Origin: CAVVYV01 sp963752585
GTDB taxonomy: Bacteria > Actinomycetota > Thermoleophilia > Solirubrobacterales > 70-9
Length of the DNA: 64,000 nt
Direction of reading: 5' to 3'
Assembly (NCBI GenBank): GCA_963752585.1
Contig: CAVVYV010000001.1
Location: 186,001-250,000 of the forward strand
The notes under the pieces are model-generated. The model saw only the letters and a program-made list of their open reading frames with translations, made no database searches and was not told the DNA's origin. The stretch's first letter is position 1, and each line of letters begins with the position of its first letter. Shown piece by piece: positions 20,013-27,723 of this stretch. The position numbers were made by a program, and so were the translations under genes.

Positions 20013-21317
20013 ATGCGAGGTCTCAAGTACAAGGGATTTCTCGCCGCAGTAACCGGTCTCGTGTTGGTCGTTGGCGTGGCCGCCTGCGGTGATGACGATG
20101 ACGACGGCGGAGGGGGCGGCGGCGAAGCCTCGCTCAATCTGACGATCGGCGACTCGATTCCGCTCACCGGCGATCTCTCCGACTTCGGGCCCCCTGGCCA
20201 GAAGGCGAGCGATCTGGCCGTGGCCCAGATCGACGCGGCGATCCAGCAGGCTGGCGTCGATCACACTGTCGAGGTCGTCCACGAGGACAACGAGACCAGC
20301 CCGCAGGCCGCAGTCCAGGCTGCTCGCAAGATGGTCGACGCCGATGGCGCGACCTGCATCACCGGCGCCTGGGCCTCGAGCGACACGATCCCGACCGCCG
20401 AGTCAGTGTCGATCCCGAACGGGATCCTCCAGATCACGCCGGCTTCGACGGCCCCGGCGATCACCGAGATCGATGACGACGGACTGCTCGCCAGGACGTC
20501 ACCGCCTGACACATTCCAGGCAGCCACCCTTGCCACGGCGATGGCCGATGACCTCGGCGGAGCCGAGGGCCAGACCGTGAACGTGGGTGCCCGAAACGAC
20601 GAGTACGGGCAAGCGTTCTCCGAGAACTTCCGCACGGAGTGGGAAGCCCTCGGCGGCACGATCGGTGCGGAGGTCCTCTACGACCCCGAGCAGCCGAGCT
20701 ACAACTCGGAGGCCCAGGAGATCACCTCGGGGAACCCCGCCGCGTTCGTGATCATCGATTTCCCGGATACCTTCTCCAAGGTCGGTCCGGCGCTCCAGCG
20801 CACGGGCAACTGGGATCCGACGAAGGCGTGGGGCACCGACGGCATCGCCTCGAGCTCCCTGCCGGATGACGTGGGGCCGGAGATCATCGAAGGTCTGCGC
20901 GGCACCGCACCGGGAGCGCCCGAGAGAGGCGAAGCCGAGGAGGCGTTCCGGACGCTCTACGACAACGGGGAGCCGAGGGAGGTCGAGGCTCAGACCTTCG
21001 ACGCCCAGCAGTTCGACGCGACGGTCCTCTGCTATCTGGCCGCGGTGGCCGCCGGCTCGACCGACGGTCAGGAGATGGCGGACGCGCTCGTCGACATCAC
21101 CGCTCCGGGTGGCACCCAGTACACCTGGGAGCAGCTCCCCGAGGCAATCGAGGCGCTGCAGAACGGTGACGACATCGACTACGAGGGCGCATCGGGCTCG
21201 GTCAACCTGAACGAGGACGGTGACTCCACCTCGGAGGTCTACGACACCTACGTGTACAGGAACGGGGAGTTCACGGTCACCCAAGACCTCCCCATCGTCG
21301 CGCCGCAGGGCGGATAA
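20013..21317 (+). CDS. ABC transporter substrate-binding lipoprotein, branched-chain amino acid (LivK) type
   Basis: About 434 residues, intact. Signal FLAAVTGLVLVVGVAAC with lipobox Cys, then an Asp/Gly linker (DDDDDGGGGGGE). Type-I periplasmic-binding fold: IGDSIPLTGDLSDFGPPGQK, VVHEDNETSPQAAVQAARKM, and ARNDEYGQAFSENFR are characteristic of Leu/Ile/Val-binding proteins. AGGAGG at 20001-20006 favours ATG 20013 over ATG 19998. It faces the LivFGMH genes tail to tail across a terminator, so binding protein and importer are in separate transcripts. Confidence 0.85.
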   Translation: MRGLKYKGFLAAVTGLVLVVGVAACGDDDDDGGGGGGEASLNLTIGDSIPLTGDLSDFGPPGQKASDLAVAQIDAAIQQAGVDHTVEVVHEDNETSPQAAVQAARKMVDADGATCITGAWASSDTIPTAESVSIPNGILQITPASTAPAITEIDDDGLLARTSPPDTFQAATLATAMADDLGGAEGQTVNVGARNDEYGQAFSENFRTEWEALGGTIGAEVLYDPEQPSYNSEAQEITSGNPAAFVIIDFPDTFSKVGPALQRTGNWDPTKAWGTDGIASSSLPDDVGPEIIEGLRGTAPGAPERGEAEEAFRTLYDNGEPREVEAQTFDAQQFDATVLCYLAAVAAGSTDGQEMADALVDITAPGGTQYTWEQLPEAIEALQNGDDIDYEGASGSVNLNEDGDSTSEVYDTYVYRNGEFTVTQDLPIVAPQGG

Positions 21318-21348
21318 GCGCTCGCCTAGCAGCGTCGAGCACCACGAG

Positions 21349-21378
21349 AACGGCCGGGGCCTTCGAGCCCCGGCCGTT
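21349..21378. terminator. Strong bidirectional stem-loop between LivK and LivF genes
   Basis: 12-bp perfect stem AACGGCCGGGGC / GCCCCGGCCGTT with a 6-nt CTTCGA loop. It lies between two convergent genes, overlapping the LivF stop codon by one base. T-run short (GTTTA) on the plus side. Confidence 0.8.
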
Positions 21379-22136
21379 TACGTAGCGGTTGCGGGCTTGT
21401 CGATCCGGGCGGTTCCGCCGAGGTAGAGCTCGGCGACCTTGGGGTCCTCCAATAGCTCCCTGCCCGGACCCTGGAAGCGGTTCTGCCCGACGTCGAGCAC
21501 GTAGCCGCGGCTCGACATGCCCAGGGCTCGGCGCGCGTTCTGCTCGACCATCACCACGGTCACGCCAGCCTGGTTGATCTCCTCGATCTTGGCGAAGATC
21601 GCTTCGACGAATGCGGGCGCCAGGCCCGCCGAGGGTTCGTCGAGCAGCAGGATCTCGGGATCGGGCATCAGCGCCCTCCCCATCGCGAGGAGCTGGCGCT
21701 CGCCGCCGCTCATCGTGCCCGCGGCCTGGGTGTGGCGCTCCCCTAGCCGGGGGAAGAGGTCGTACATCCGGTCCATCTGTTCCCGTGACCGGGAGGTGTC
21801 CAGGGCGCCCATCTCCAGGTTCTCCTCCACGGTCAGGCTCTGGAAGACGTTGTCGAGCTGGGGGACGTAGCTCATCCCACGGCGGGTGATCGAATGCGGG
21901 CGCAGCCCGGCCAGATTCTCGCCGCGCAGGGTCACTCGACCTCGCCGGGGCGGCAGCAGCCCGAAGATCGACTTGATCAGGGTCGACTTGCCGGCCCCGT
22001 TCGGGCCGATCACGGACACGATCTCCCCCTCCCGGACCGTCAGGCCGACGCCGGAGAGGATGTCGACCTCGGGGACGTAGCCCGCGACCAGGTCCTCAAC
22101 CGCGAGCAGGGCCCCGTTGGAGTCGGCGCCGGCCAT
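21378..22136 (-). CDS. livF: Branched-chain amino acid ABC transporter ATPase LivF
   Basis: About 252 residues. Walker A GPNGAGKST, Q-loop YVPQLDNVFQSLTVEENLEMG, signature SGGERQLLAMGRAL, Walker B EILLLDEPSAGLAP, and MVEQNARRAL, all typical of LivF (short form without the LivG insertion). ATG 22136 sits directly at the LivG stop. A start 54 nt upstream inside livG is less likely. Last gene of the livH-livM-livG-livF operon. Confidence 0.9.
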   Translation of the reverse strand: MAGADSNGALLAVEDLVAGYVPEVDILSGVGLTVREGEIVSVIGPNGAGKSTLIKSIFGLLPPRRGRVTLRGENLAGLRPHSITRRGMSYVPQLDNVFQSLTVEENLEMGALDTSRSREQMDRMYDLFPRLGERHTQAAGTMSGGERQLLAMGRALMPDPEILLLDEPSAGLAPAFVEAIFAKIEEINQAGVTVVMVEQNARRALGMSSRGYVLDVGQNRFQGPGRELLEDPKVAELYLGGTARIDKPATAT

Positions 22137-22137
22137 C

Positions 22138-22938
22138 TCAGGACTTCTCTTCCGCCGCGCTATCCACCGCCACCGCTCCGAGATAGGCATCGATAACGCG
22201 CTTGTCCGCGCGGACTTCCTCCGGCTCGCCGTCGGCGATCACCCGTCCCTCGGCCATCACCACGACCCGGTCGGAGTGGTTCATCACGACCTCCATGTCG
22301 TGCTCGATGAACAGAAAGGTGACCCCGCTCTCCCGGCGGAGGCGCTGCATGTGGTCGAGCAGCCGCTTTCCGAGGACGGGATTGATGCCGGCCATCGGCT
22401 CGTCGAGGAGGAGCAGCTTCGGCCGAGCCATCAACGCCCTGGCCAGCTCCAGCAGCTTCCGCTGCCCCCCCGAGAGCGTCCCGGCGTAGCCGTCCGCGAG
22501 CTCGGTGAGGTTGAAGATCTCGAGCAGCTCCATGGCCTCGGCGTGGACCTCCTTCTCGCGCTCTCGCACCGCCCCCGGCCTCATGATCAGGTTCCGGAAC
22601 CGCTCCCCGGGCTGGTCGGGGGCCGCAAGCATCATGTTGTCGATCACCGGCATCGCGGCCAGCGCCTTCGTGATCTGGAAGGTCCGCACCATCCCCTTGC
22701 GAGCTATCTCGTAGGGGGCCTCGCCGAAGATTGCGCGCCCGTCGAAGGTGACCGAGCCGCGGTCGCCGCGGTAGAACCCGGTCACCACGTTGAACAGGGT
22801 CGTCTTTCCGGCGCCGTTCGGGCCGATCAGCGCCGTTATCGCGCCCTCGCGGACCTTCATCGTCGCCCCGTCGACGGCCCGGATGCCGCCGAAGCGCTTG
22901 ACGACGTCCTCGATCTCGAGCAGGGCGGCGTCATTCAC
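22138..22938 (-). CDS. livG: Branched-chain amino acid ABC transporter ATPase LivG
   Basis: 266 residues. Walker A GPNGAGKTT, GMVRTFQITKALAAMPVIDN (LivG-type Q-loop), signature LSGGQRKLLELARAL, Walker B LLLLDEPMAGINP, and FLFIEHDMEVVM, which is a LivG hallmark. The start overlaps the LivM end by 8 nt. Energises import together with LivF. Confidence 0.9.
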   Translation of the reverse strand: MNDAALLEIEDVVKRFGGIRAVDGATMKVREGAITALIGPNGAGKTTLFNVVTGFYRGDRGSVTFDGRAIFGEAPYEIARKGMVRTFQITKALAAMPVIDNMMLAAPDQPGERFRNLIMRPGAVREREKEVHAEAMELLEIFNLTELADGYAGTLSGGQRKLLELARALMARPKLLLLDEPMAGINPVLGKRLLDHMQRLRRESGVTFLFIEHDMEVVMNHSDRVVVMAEGRVIADGEPEEVRADKRVIDAYLGAVAVDSAAEEKS

Positions 22939-23956
22939 CGAGCACCATCTCCTCGCGCTTGCCGAAGAGCCCCTGGGGCCGGAAGGCCATCAGGCCGATC
23001 AAGAGCAGGCCGGTGATCGCCAGCCGCAGTGCTGCGATCCGGGTCTCGGTGAAGGGCGGATCGGGGAGATCGATGAACCGGGTGCCCTCGATCACGAACC
23101 AGAACAGGACCGCGCCGACGGCGACTCCCTTGTAGTTGGCGAGGCCGCCGAGGATGAGAACGCTGAAGGCGAAGAACGTCACCAGTGGCTCGAAGTCGAT
23201 CGGATGAATCGTGGCGAGGTTGAGGGCGAGGAAGAACCCGGCGATCGCCCCCAGGCATGCCGAGATCGCGAGCGACTGGAGCTTGTAGAGGAGGGTGTTC
23301 TTGCCCAGCGCCTGCGCCGCATCCTCGTCCTCGCGAATCGCCCGCAGTACCCGGCCCCAGGGCGTCCGCTGGAAGTAGCTGAGGGCGATCGTCGCGATCC
23401 CGACGGTCACCCAGATGACCAGAAGCAATGGGAAGAGCGCCTCGGGGTCGCTCCAGACGTTGGCGACCCCGTCGTTGATCGACTCGGATACGTCCCGCCA
23501 GGCGTCGGGATAGCACCTCGACGGATCGTCCTCGTCACAGAAGAGCCCCAGGTTGCCGCCGGTGAGGCCGCGGGCGTTCTGCGCGAACAGGCGCACCACC
23601 TCGGCCATCGCGATCGTGGCGATCGCGAAGTAGTCGGCGCGGAGGCGCAGCGAGGGGAGCCCGACCAGCACCCCGAAGAGCATCGCCGCCAGGACCGCGA
23701 TCGGGAGCGAGAGCCAGAAGCTGAAGCCCGCCTTCAAGACCAGGATCGCCATCGTGTAGGCCCCGACCGCCATGAACGCCGCCTGGCCGAAGTTGACGAT
23801 CCCCGTGTAGCCGACGTTGAGCTGAAGGCCGAGCGCGACCAGCGCGTAGGTGCCCGCGATCACGCCGACGCTGATCCAGAAGGCGGGGTCGGTGAGGGAC
23901 TCGAAGGTGACGGCAAGTGGCACCCAGTCCACTGGACTGGCGTCGAGCGGGGTCAT
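22931..23956 (-). CDS. livM: Branched-chain amino acid ABC transporter permease LivM
   Basis: 341 residues with about nine to ten membrane helices. VGYTGIVNFGQAAFMAVGAY and LRLRADYFAIATIAMAE are LivM family signatures, and the EAA-like loop is WGRVLRAIREDEDAAQALGKN. An unusual loop with two Cys (GLFCDEDDPSRCYPDAW) lies outside the membrane; it might carry a disulfide. ATG overlaps the LivH stop (ATGA). Confidence 0.9.
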   Translation of the reverse strand: MTPLDASPVDWVPLAVTFESLTDPAFWISVGVIAGTYALVALGLQLNVGYTGIVNFGQAAFMAVGAYTMAILVLKAGFSFWLSLPIAVLAAMLFGVLVGLPSLRLRADYFAIATIAMAEVVRLFAQNARGLTGGNLGLFCDEDDPSRCYPDAWRDVSESINDGVANVWSDPEALFPLLLVIWVTVGIATIALSYFQRTPWGRVLRAIREDEDAAQALGKNTLLYKLQSLAISACLGAIAGFFLALNLATIHPIDFEPLVTFFAFSVLILGGLANYKGVAVGAVLFWFVIEGTRFIDLPDPPFTETRIAALRLAITGLLLIGLMAFRPQGLFGKREEMVLGE

Positions 23957-24948
23957 ACCGCCTTCGCCCTCCCGAAGATTCCCTGCGGCCTGATCACGAG
24001 CACGATGACCAGGATGAGGAAACCGACCGCGACCTTCCACCTCGCGTCGATCACGAGGGTCGACCACTCGGTCATCACGCCCAGGACGAGCCCCGCCACC
24101 AATGCTCCGAAGGCATCGCCGATGCCGCCGAGGATCACCGCCGCGAATATCGGCAGGAGCAGCTCGAAGCCGAGCTCGGGCCGCAGGTTGGTGATCGAAC
24201 CCGCGAGCACTCCGGCAAGTCCCGCGAGCGCTCCCGCGAAGACCCAGGTGTAGAGGATCACCCTGCGGGTGTCGATGCCCGCGGTCTCCGCCAGCTCCAG
24301 GTCGTCGGAGAGCGCCCGCATCCGCTTCCCGAGCAAGGTGAAGCGGAGCATGAAGCCGACGCCGACGAGGACAGCGACGCCGACGACCACCACGATCAGC
24401 TCGGTCTGGCCGATCCGGACCCCGAGGAAGTCGACGGTGTCCGTCGTGTTGACGTCCAGGGTGCGGATCTCGGTGCTCCAGAACCATTGGACCACCGCGC
24501 GGATCAGGAACGCGAGCCCGATCGACATCAGGATCAGCTGCAGAAAGCCGGCGTGCTTCGTCCGCATCGGGCCCCAGAGCAACCGCTCGAACAGGAGGCC
24601 CAGCAGCGCCGTCGCCACCATCGCCCAGAAGACGGCGACGACGAGGGGGGCGCCCCAGGTGACGTTCACCAGGTAGGCCATGTACGCCCCGAAGGTGAGG
24701 AAGTCGCCGTGGGCGAAGTTGACCAGCTTCAGGATCCCGTAGACGAGAGTGAGGCCGACGGCGCCGAGCGCGTAGATCGCTCCCAGCGAGAGCCCGTTGA
24801 GGCCGGTCTGCGCGACGGCGTGGAGCCCCTCTCCGGCGACCAGTGCCAGGAAGATGACAATGATCACGCCGACCCCGCCGAGCCATGGCTGGCGTCTCAG
24901 CCGCTCCGTCAACCGCTCGCGGATCGGGGACGGCACGGGCTCGGTCAT
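23953..24948 (-). CDS. livH: Branched-chain amino acid ABC transporter permease LivH
   Basis: 331 residues. NGLSLGAIYALGAVGLTLVYG and LVNFAHGDFLTFGAYMAYLV are LivH signatures, and GKRMRALSDDLELAETAGID is the EAA loop. Start ATG 24948 is chosen because GGAGG lies 8 nt before it. Alternative ATGs at 24963/24966 lack one. First gene of the importer operon, divergent from the EamA gene. Confidence 0.9.
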   Translation of the reverse strand: MTEPVPSPIRERLTERLRRQPWLGGVGVIIVIFLALVAGEGLHAVAQTGLNGLSLGAIYALGAVGLTLVYGILKLVNFAHGDFLTFGAYMAYLVNVTWGAPLVVAVFWAMVATALLGLLFERLLWGPMRTKHAGFLQLILMSIGLAFLIRAVVQWFWSTEIRTLDVNTTDTVDFLGVRIGQTELIVVVVGVAVLVGVGFMLRFTLLGKRMRALSDDLELAETAGIDTRRVILYTWVFAGALAGLAGVLAGSITNLRPELGFELLLPIFAAVILGGIGDAFGALVAGLVLGVMTEWSTLVIDARWKVAVGFLILVIVLVIRPQGIFGRAKAV

Positions 24949-25059
24949 CTGACCGGCCTCCATCATCAGGATGGAACCTATCCCGGATCGGCGGCTGTTA
25001 CACCTGCGCCCACCGCGAAGCGGCCGGAGCCCGCAGACCCTAGCCGCCAACATGGGGGG

Positions 25060-25998
25060 ATGGATCGTCGCGCATGGTCGCTACTGCTCGTGCTCGGCGC
25101 GATCTGGGGCGCCTCCTACCTGTTCATCAAGATCGGGCTCCGAGACCTCTCGCCCTCGATGGTCGCCTTCCTCCGGATCGCCCTTGCGGCGCTGGTCCTC
25201 CTTCCCGTCGCCGCGTCCCAGGGCGCGCTCAGCGGGGTTCGCTCGAGGACGGGCTGGCTGGCGCTGGTCGGCGCCGTTCAGGTGGCGGGGCCGTTCCTCC
25301 TGATCGCGGCGGGGGAGGAGGAGATCTCCTCCTCGCTCGCCGGCATCCTGGTCGCCTCGGCGCCGCTGTTTACCGCGCTGCTCGCGGTCCGGGTCGATCG
25401 CGAAGAGCGCTCCCACGGCCTTCGGCTCGCCGGGGTCTTGGTCGGCTTCGGCGGGGTGGGGCTTCTGCTCGGGGTCGATCTCGGCGGCTCCGGCGCCGCC
25501 CTGCTCGGCGGGTTGGCGGTGGTCCTCGCCAGCCTCGGCTACGCGATCGGCGGCTTCCTCGTCAAGCACCGCCTCGCCGGGATGGCACCGCTCGGGATGT
25601 CGGCCGCGGTGATGGTCGCCGGCGCGATCTTCCTCCTGCCGCCGGCCCTGCTCACCGCGCCCGAGACGGCGCCAGGCCTCGGCCCGGCGGCGGCGGTGGC
25701 CGTGCTCGGCGTGCTCGGCACCGGGATCGCCTTCGTCATCTTCTACTGGCTGCTCACCTCGGTCGGCCCGGCCCGGACCTTCCTGGTCACCTACATCGCG
25801 CCTGGCTTCGCCGTCGTCTACGGCGCCCTCCTGCTCTCGGAGGCGGTCACGGTCGCCACCCTGGCGGGACTGGCGCTGATCCTCTCCGGCTCCTGGCTCG
25901 CCGCCGAGGGGCGACTCCCCGGGCGCCCGAGGGTCGAGGTCGAGGAGGGGCCGCCCTCGATGCCGGTCGCCGACCCCGTTCCGCGTGAGACGCCGTAG
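25060..25998 (+). CDS. EamA/DMT-family transporter
   Basis: 312 residues, about ten hydrophobic helices in two EamA repeats (LVLGAIWGASYLFIKIGLRDLSPS; second repeat VLASLGYAIGGFLVKHRLAG). Inner-membrane drug/metabolite or amino acid exporter of unknown substrate. Acidic/Pro-rich cytosolic tail. Given the neighbouring branched-chain genes, an amino acid efflux role is possible but unproven. A TAGCCG sequence lies upstream; a clear promoter is not evident. Confidence 0.8.
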   Translation: MDRRAWSLLLVLGAIWGASYLFIKIGLRDLSPSMVAFLRIALAALVLLPVAASQGALSGVRSRTGWLALVGAVQVAGPFLLIAAGEEEISSSLAGILVASAPLFTALLAVRVDREERSHGLRLAGVLVGFGGVGLLLGVDLGGSGAALLGGLAVVLASLGYAIGGFLVKHRLAGMAPLGMSAAVMVAGAIFLLPPALLTAPETAPGLGPAAAVAVLGVLGTGIAFVIFYWLLTSVGPARTFLVTYIAPGFAVVYGALLLSEAVTVATLAGLALILSGSWLAAEGRLPGRPRVEVEEGPPSMPVADPVPRETP

Positions 25999-26001
25999 CG
26001 C

Positions 26002-26007
26002 TAGGGT
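26002..26007 (+). promoter_or_regulatory. Leaderless-type -10 box TAGGGT
   Basis: TAGGGT lies 8 nt before the GTG start at 26016. Same arrangement as at hisS. Confidence 0.5.
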
Positions 26008-26015
26008 CGGGGCCG

Positions 26016-27365
26016 GTGACGGACTACGACGCCATCGTCATCGGAGCCGGTCCCGCCGGGGAGCACTGCGCCGGCCGCCTCGCGGACGGCGGCCTGAGGG
26101 TGGCGATCGTGGAGAGCGGCCTGATCGGCGGCGAGTGCGACTACTGGGCCTGCATCCCATCGAAGACGTTGCTCCGCCCCGGCCAGGCGCTGGAGGCAGC
26201 GCGGGAGGCGCCCGGCGCCGCCCAGGCCGTGAGCGGCGAGCTCGACCCCACTGCCGCCTTCGAGTGGCGAGATTTCATGACCTCGAACTGGGAGGACTCG
26301 GCGAAGGAGGAGTGGTTGCGGTCGGAGGGGATCGACGTCCTCCGAGGCTCCGGCTCCGTCGCGGGTCCCGGCCGGGTGGCGGTGGACGACGCCGAGCACT
26401 CCTGCGAGCACATCGTCCTCGCCACGGGGTCCGAGGCGGTCGTGCCTCCGATCCCGGGGCTCGACGAGCTGGACGGTGTCTGGACCAACCGCGGGGTGAC
26501 CGAGCTGACGGAGGTGCCGGAGCGGATGCTGGTGCTCGGCGGCGGCCCGGTCGGGGTGGAGATGGCGCAGGTGCTGTTTCGGATGGGCGCTTCCGTGGCG
26601 CTGGTGGAGGGGATGGACCACGTGCTGCCGCGCGAGCCAAAGCCGCTCGGCGACGCCCTCGGTGAGGCGCTGGCCGCCGAGGGGATCGAGCTCCATTTCG
26701 GCCAGCACGCCTCGGCCGCGAGCCGCGACGACGCCGGTTTCATGCTCGAGCTACCGGGCGGCGAGGAGCTGCGCGGCGACCGCCTCCTGGTGGCGACCGG
26801 ACGGCGTCCGCGCACGGAGGGGATCGGGCTCGAGACCGTGGACGTCACCCCGGAGAAGAGGGGGATCCCGGTCGACCAGCGGATGAACGTGACCGATGGC
26901 GTCTGGGCGATCGGCGACGTGACCGGCGTCTGGCCGCTCACCTATGTGGGCAAGTACCAGGGCCGGGTGGCCGCCGCGAACATCCTCGGTCGCCGGCGGG
27001 AGGCCAACTACGAGGCGGTTCCTCGCGTCGTCTTCACCGACCCGCAGGCGGCCTCAGTCGGTGAGACGGAGGGCGAGTTCACCGCCACCATCTCGATCTC
27101 GGAGGTTCCGCGCTCCTCCACCTATTCGCGCCAATACGCGGAGAAGAACGGCTTCCTTACCCTCGTCTCCGATGGCGAGCGGCTGACCGGGGCTTACGCC
27201 CTCGGCCCCGAGGCGGGCGAGTGGCTGCAGCAGGCGACGGTCGCGATTCGCGCGGGACTGCCCCTCGCCGTGATGGACGACGTGATCCAGCCGTTTCCCA
27301 CCTTCTCGGAGGCCTTCCTGTTCGCGCTCACCGAGCTCGAGTCGAAGCTCCCGGCTGCGGCCTGA
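26016..27365 (+). CDS. Class-I disulfide-reductase-like flavoprotein lacking the catalytic His
   Basis: 449 residues, intact. FAD motif AIVIGAGPAGEHCAGRL, redox-active pair GGECDYWACIPSKTLLRP (CxxxxC present), NAD(P) motif MLVLGGGPVGVEMAQVL, and VWAIGDVTGVWPLTYVGKYQG. The C-terminal interface segment reads VIQPFPTFSEAF, whereas dihydrolipoamide dehydrogenase and mercuric reductase-type enzymes carry HPTxxE: Phe (codon 27294-27296) replaces the His base. It is therefore probably not a classical lipoamide dehydrogenase; a quinone or other reductase role is plausible. GTG start. Confidence 0.8.
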   Translation: MTDYDAIVIGAGPAGEHCAGRLADGGLRVAIVESGLIGGECDYWACIPSKTLLRPGQALEAAREAPGAAQAVSGELDPTAAFEWRDFMTSNWEDSAKEEWLRSEGIDVLRGSGSVAGPGRVAVDDAEHSCEHIVLATGSEAVVPPIPGLDELDGVWTNRGVTELTEVPERMLVLGGGPVGVEMAQVLFRMGASVALVEGMDHVLPREPKPLGDALGEALAAEGIELHFGQHASAASRDDAGFMLELPGGEELRGDRLLVATGRRPRTEGIGLETVDVTPEKRGIPVDQRMNVTDGVWAIGDVTGVWPLTYVGKYQGRVAAANILGRRREANYEAVPRVVFTDPQAASVGETEGEFTATISISEVPRSSTYSRQYAEKNGFLTLVSDGERLTGAYALGPEAGEWLQQATVAIRAGLPLAVMDDVIQPFPTFSEAFLFALTELESKLPAAA

Positions 27366-27372
27366 GCAGGAG

Positions 27373-27378
27373 TAGACT
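27373..27378 (+). promoter_or_regulatory. Leaderless-type -10 box TAGACT
   Basis: TAGACT lies 6 nt before the GTG at 27385. Confidence 0.4.
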
Positions 27379-27384
27379 CGCCGC

Positions 27385-27567
27385 GTGGCCGCCGCGGACC
27401 TGACGAAGGAAGAGCTCACCCGCCTCCTCCGCGAGGCCGAGGCGGCACACGGCAAGTACGAGGCCGAGGAGCTCGGGGGCGTCCGCGACGAGGAGTGGGC
27501 GCCCTGGTACGCCGAGTTCATCGTCAACAAGCTTCGCGAGGGCGAGGAAGGAACGACCTCTCCGTAG
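27385..27567 (+). CDS. Small acidic protein, unknown function
   Basis: 60 residues: LTKEELTRLLREAEAAHGKY, then EELGGVRDEEWAPWYAEFIV. Charged helix followed by a Trp-rich segment. Similar small proteins occur in actinobacteria (recalled, not searched). No domain assigned. Own leaderless-type promoter; ends just before tRNA-Met on the other strand. Confidence 0.6.
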   Translation: MAAADLTKEELTRLLREAEAAHGKYEAEELGGVRDEEWAPWYAEFIVNKLREGEEGTTSP

Positions 27568-27581
27568 CGAGCTTCCTCCGA

Positions 27582-27654
27582 TGCCGGGGGAGGGATTTGA
27601 ACCCCCGACACGCGGATTATGATTCCGCTGCTCTAACCACTGAGCTACCCCGGC
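27582..27654 (-). tRNA. tRNA-Met (anticodon CAT)
   Basis: On the minus strand: acceptor GCCGGGG/CCCCGGC with discriminator A, D-arm TAGCTCAGTGGTTAGAGCA, anticodon stem GCGGA/TCCGC around ATCATAA (anticodon CAT), T-arm GGGGGTTCAAATCCCTC. The first acceptor pair G-C and GTGG D-loop fit an elongator-type or Ile2 tRNA; initiator would have an unpaired first base. Lysidine status cannot be seen. Confidence 0.9.
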
Positions 27655-27711
27655 GGGGGCGACGAATCGTAGCGGCGGGTTTCCCGCGATCCGCGGATGT
27701 GGTCCGCTCAA

Positions 27712-27717
27712 TAGGCT
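27712..27717 (+). promoter_or_regulatory. Leaderless-type -10 box TAGGCT
   Basis: TAGGCT lies 6 nt before the ATG at 27724. Confidence 0.45.
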
Positions 27718-27723
27718 GGCGGA

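Noticed and set aside
22790..24253. Plus-strand open frame antisense to livM
   Set aside because: No recognisable domain, low-complexity charged translation, opposite a clear permease gene.
23917..25059. Open frame preceding and in frame with the EamA gene on the plus strand, antisense to livH
   Set aside because: Composition is that of an antisense shadow of LivH; the EamA domain begins at ATG 25060.
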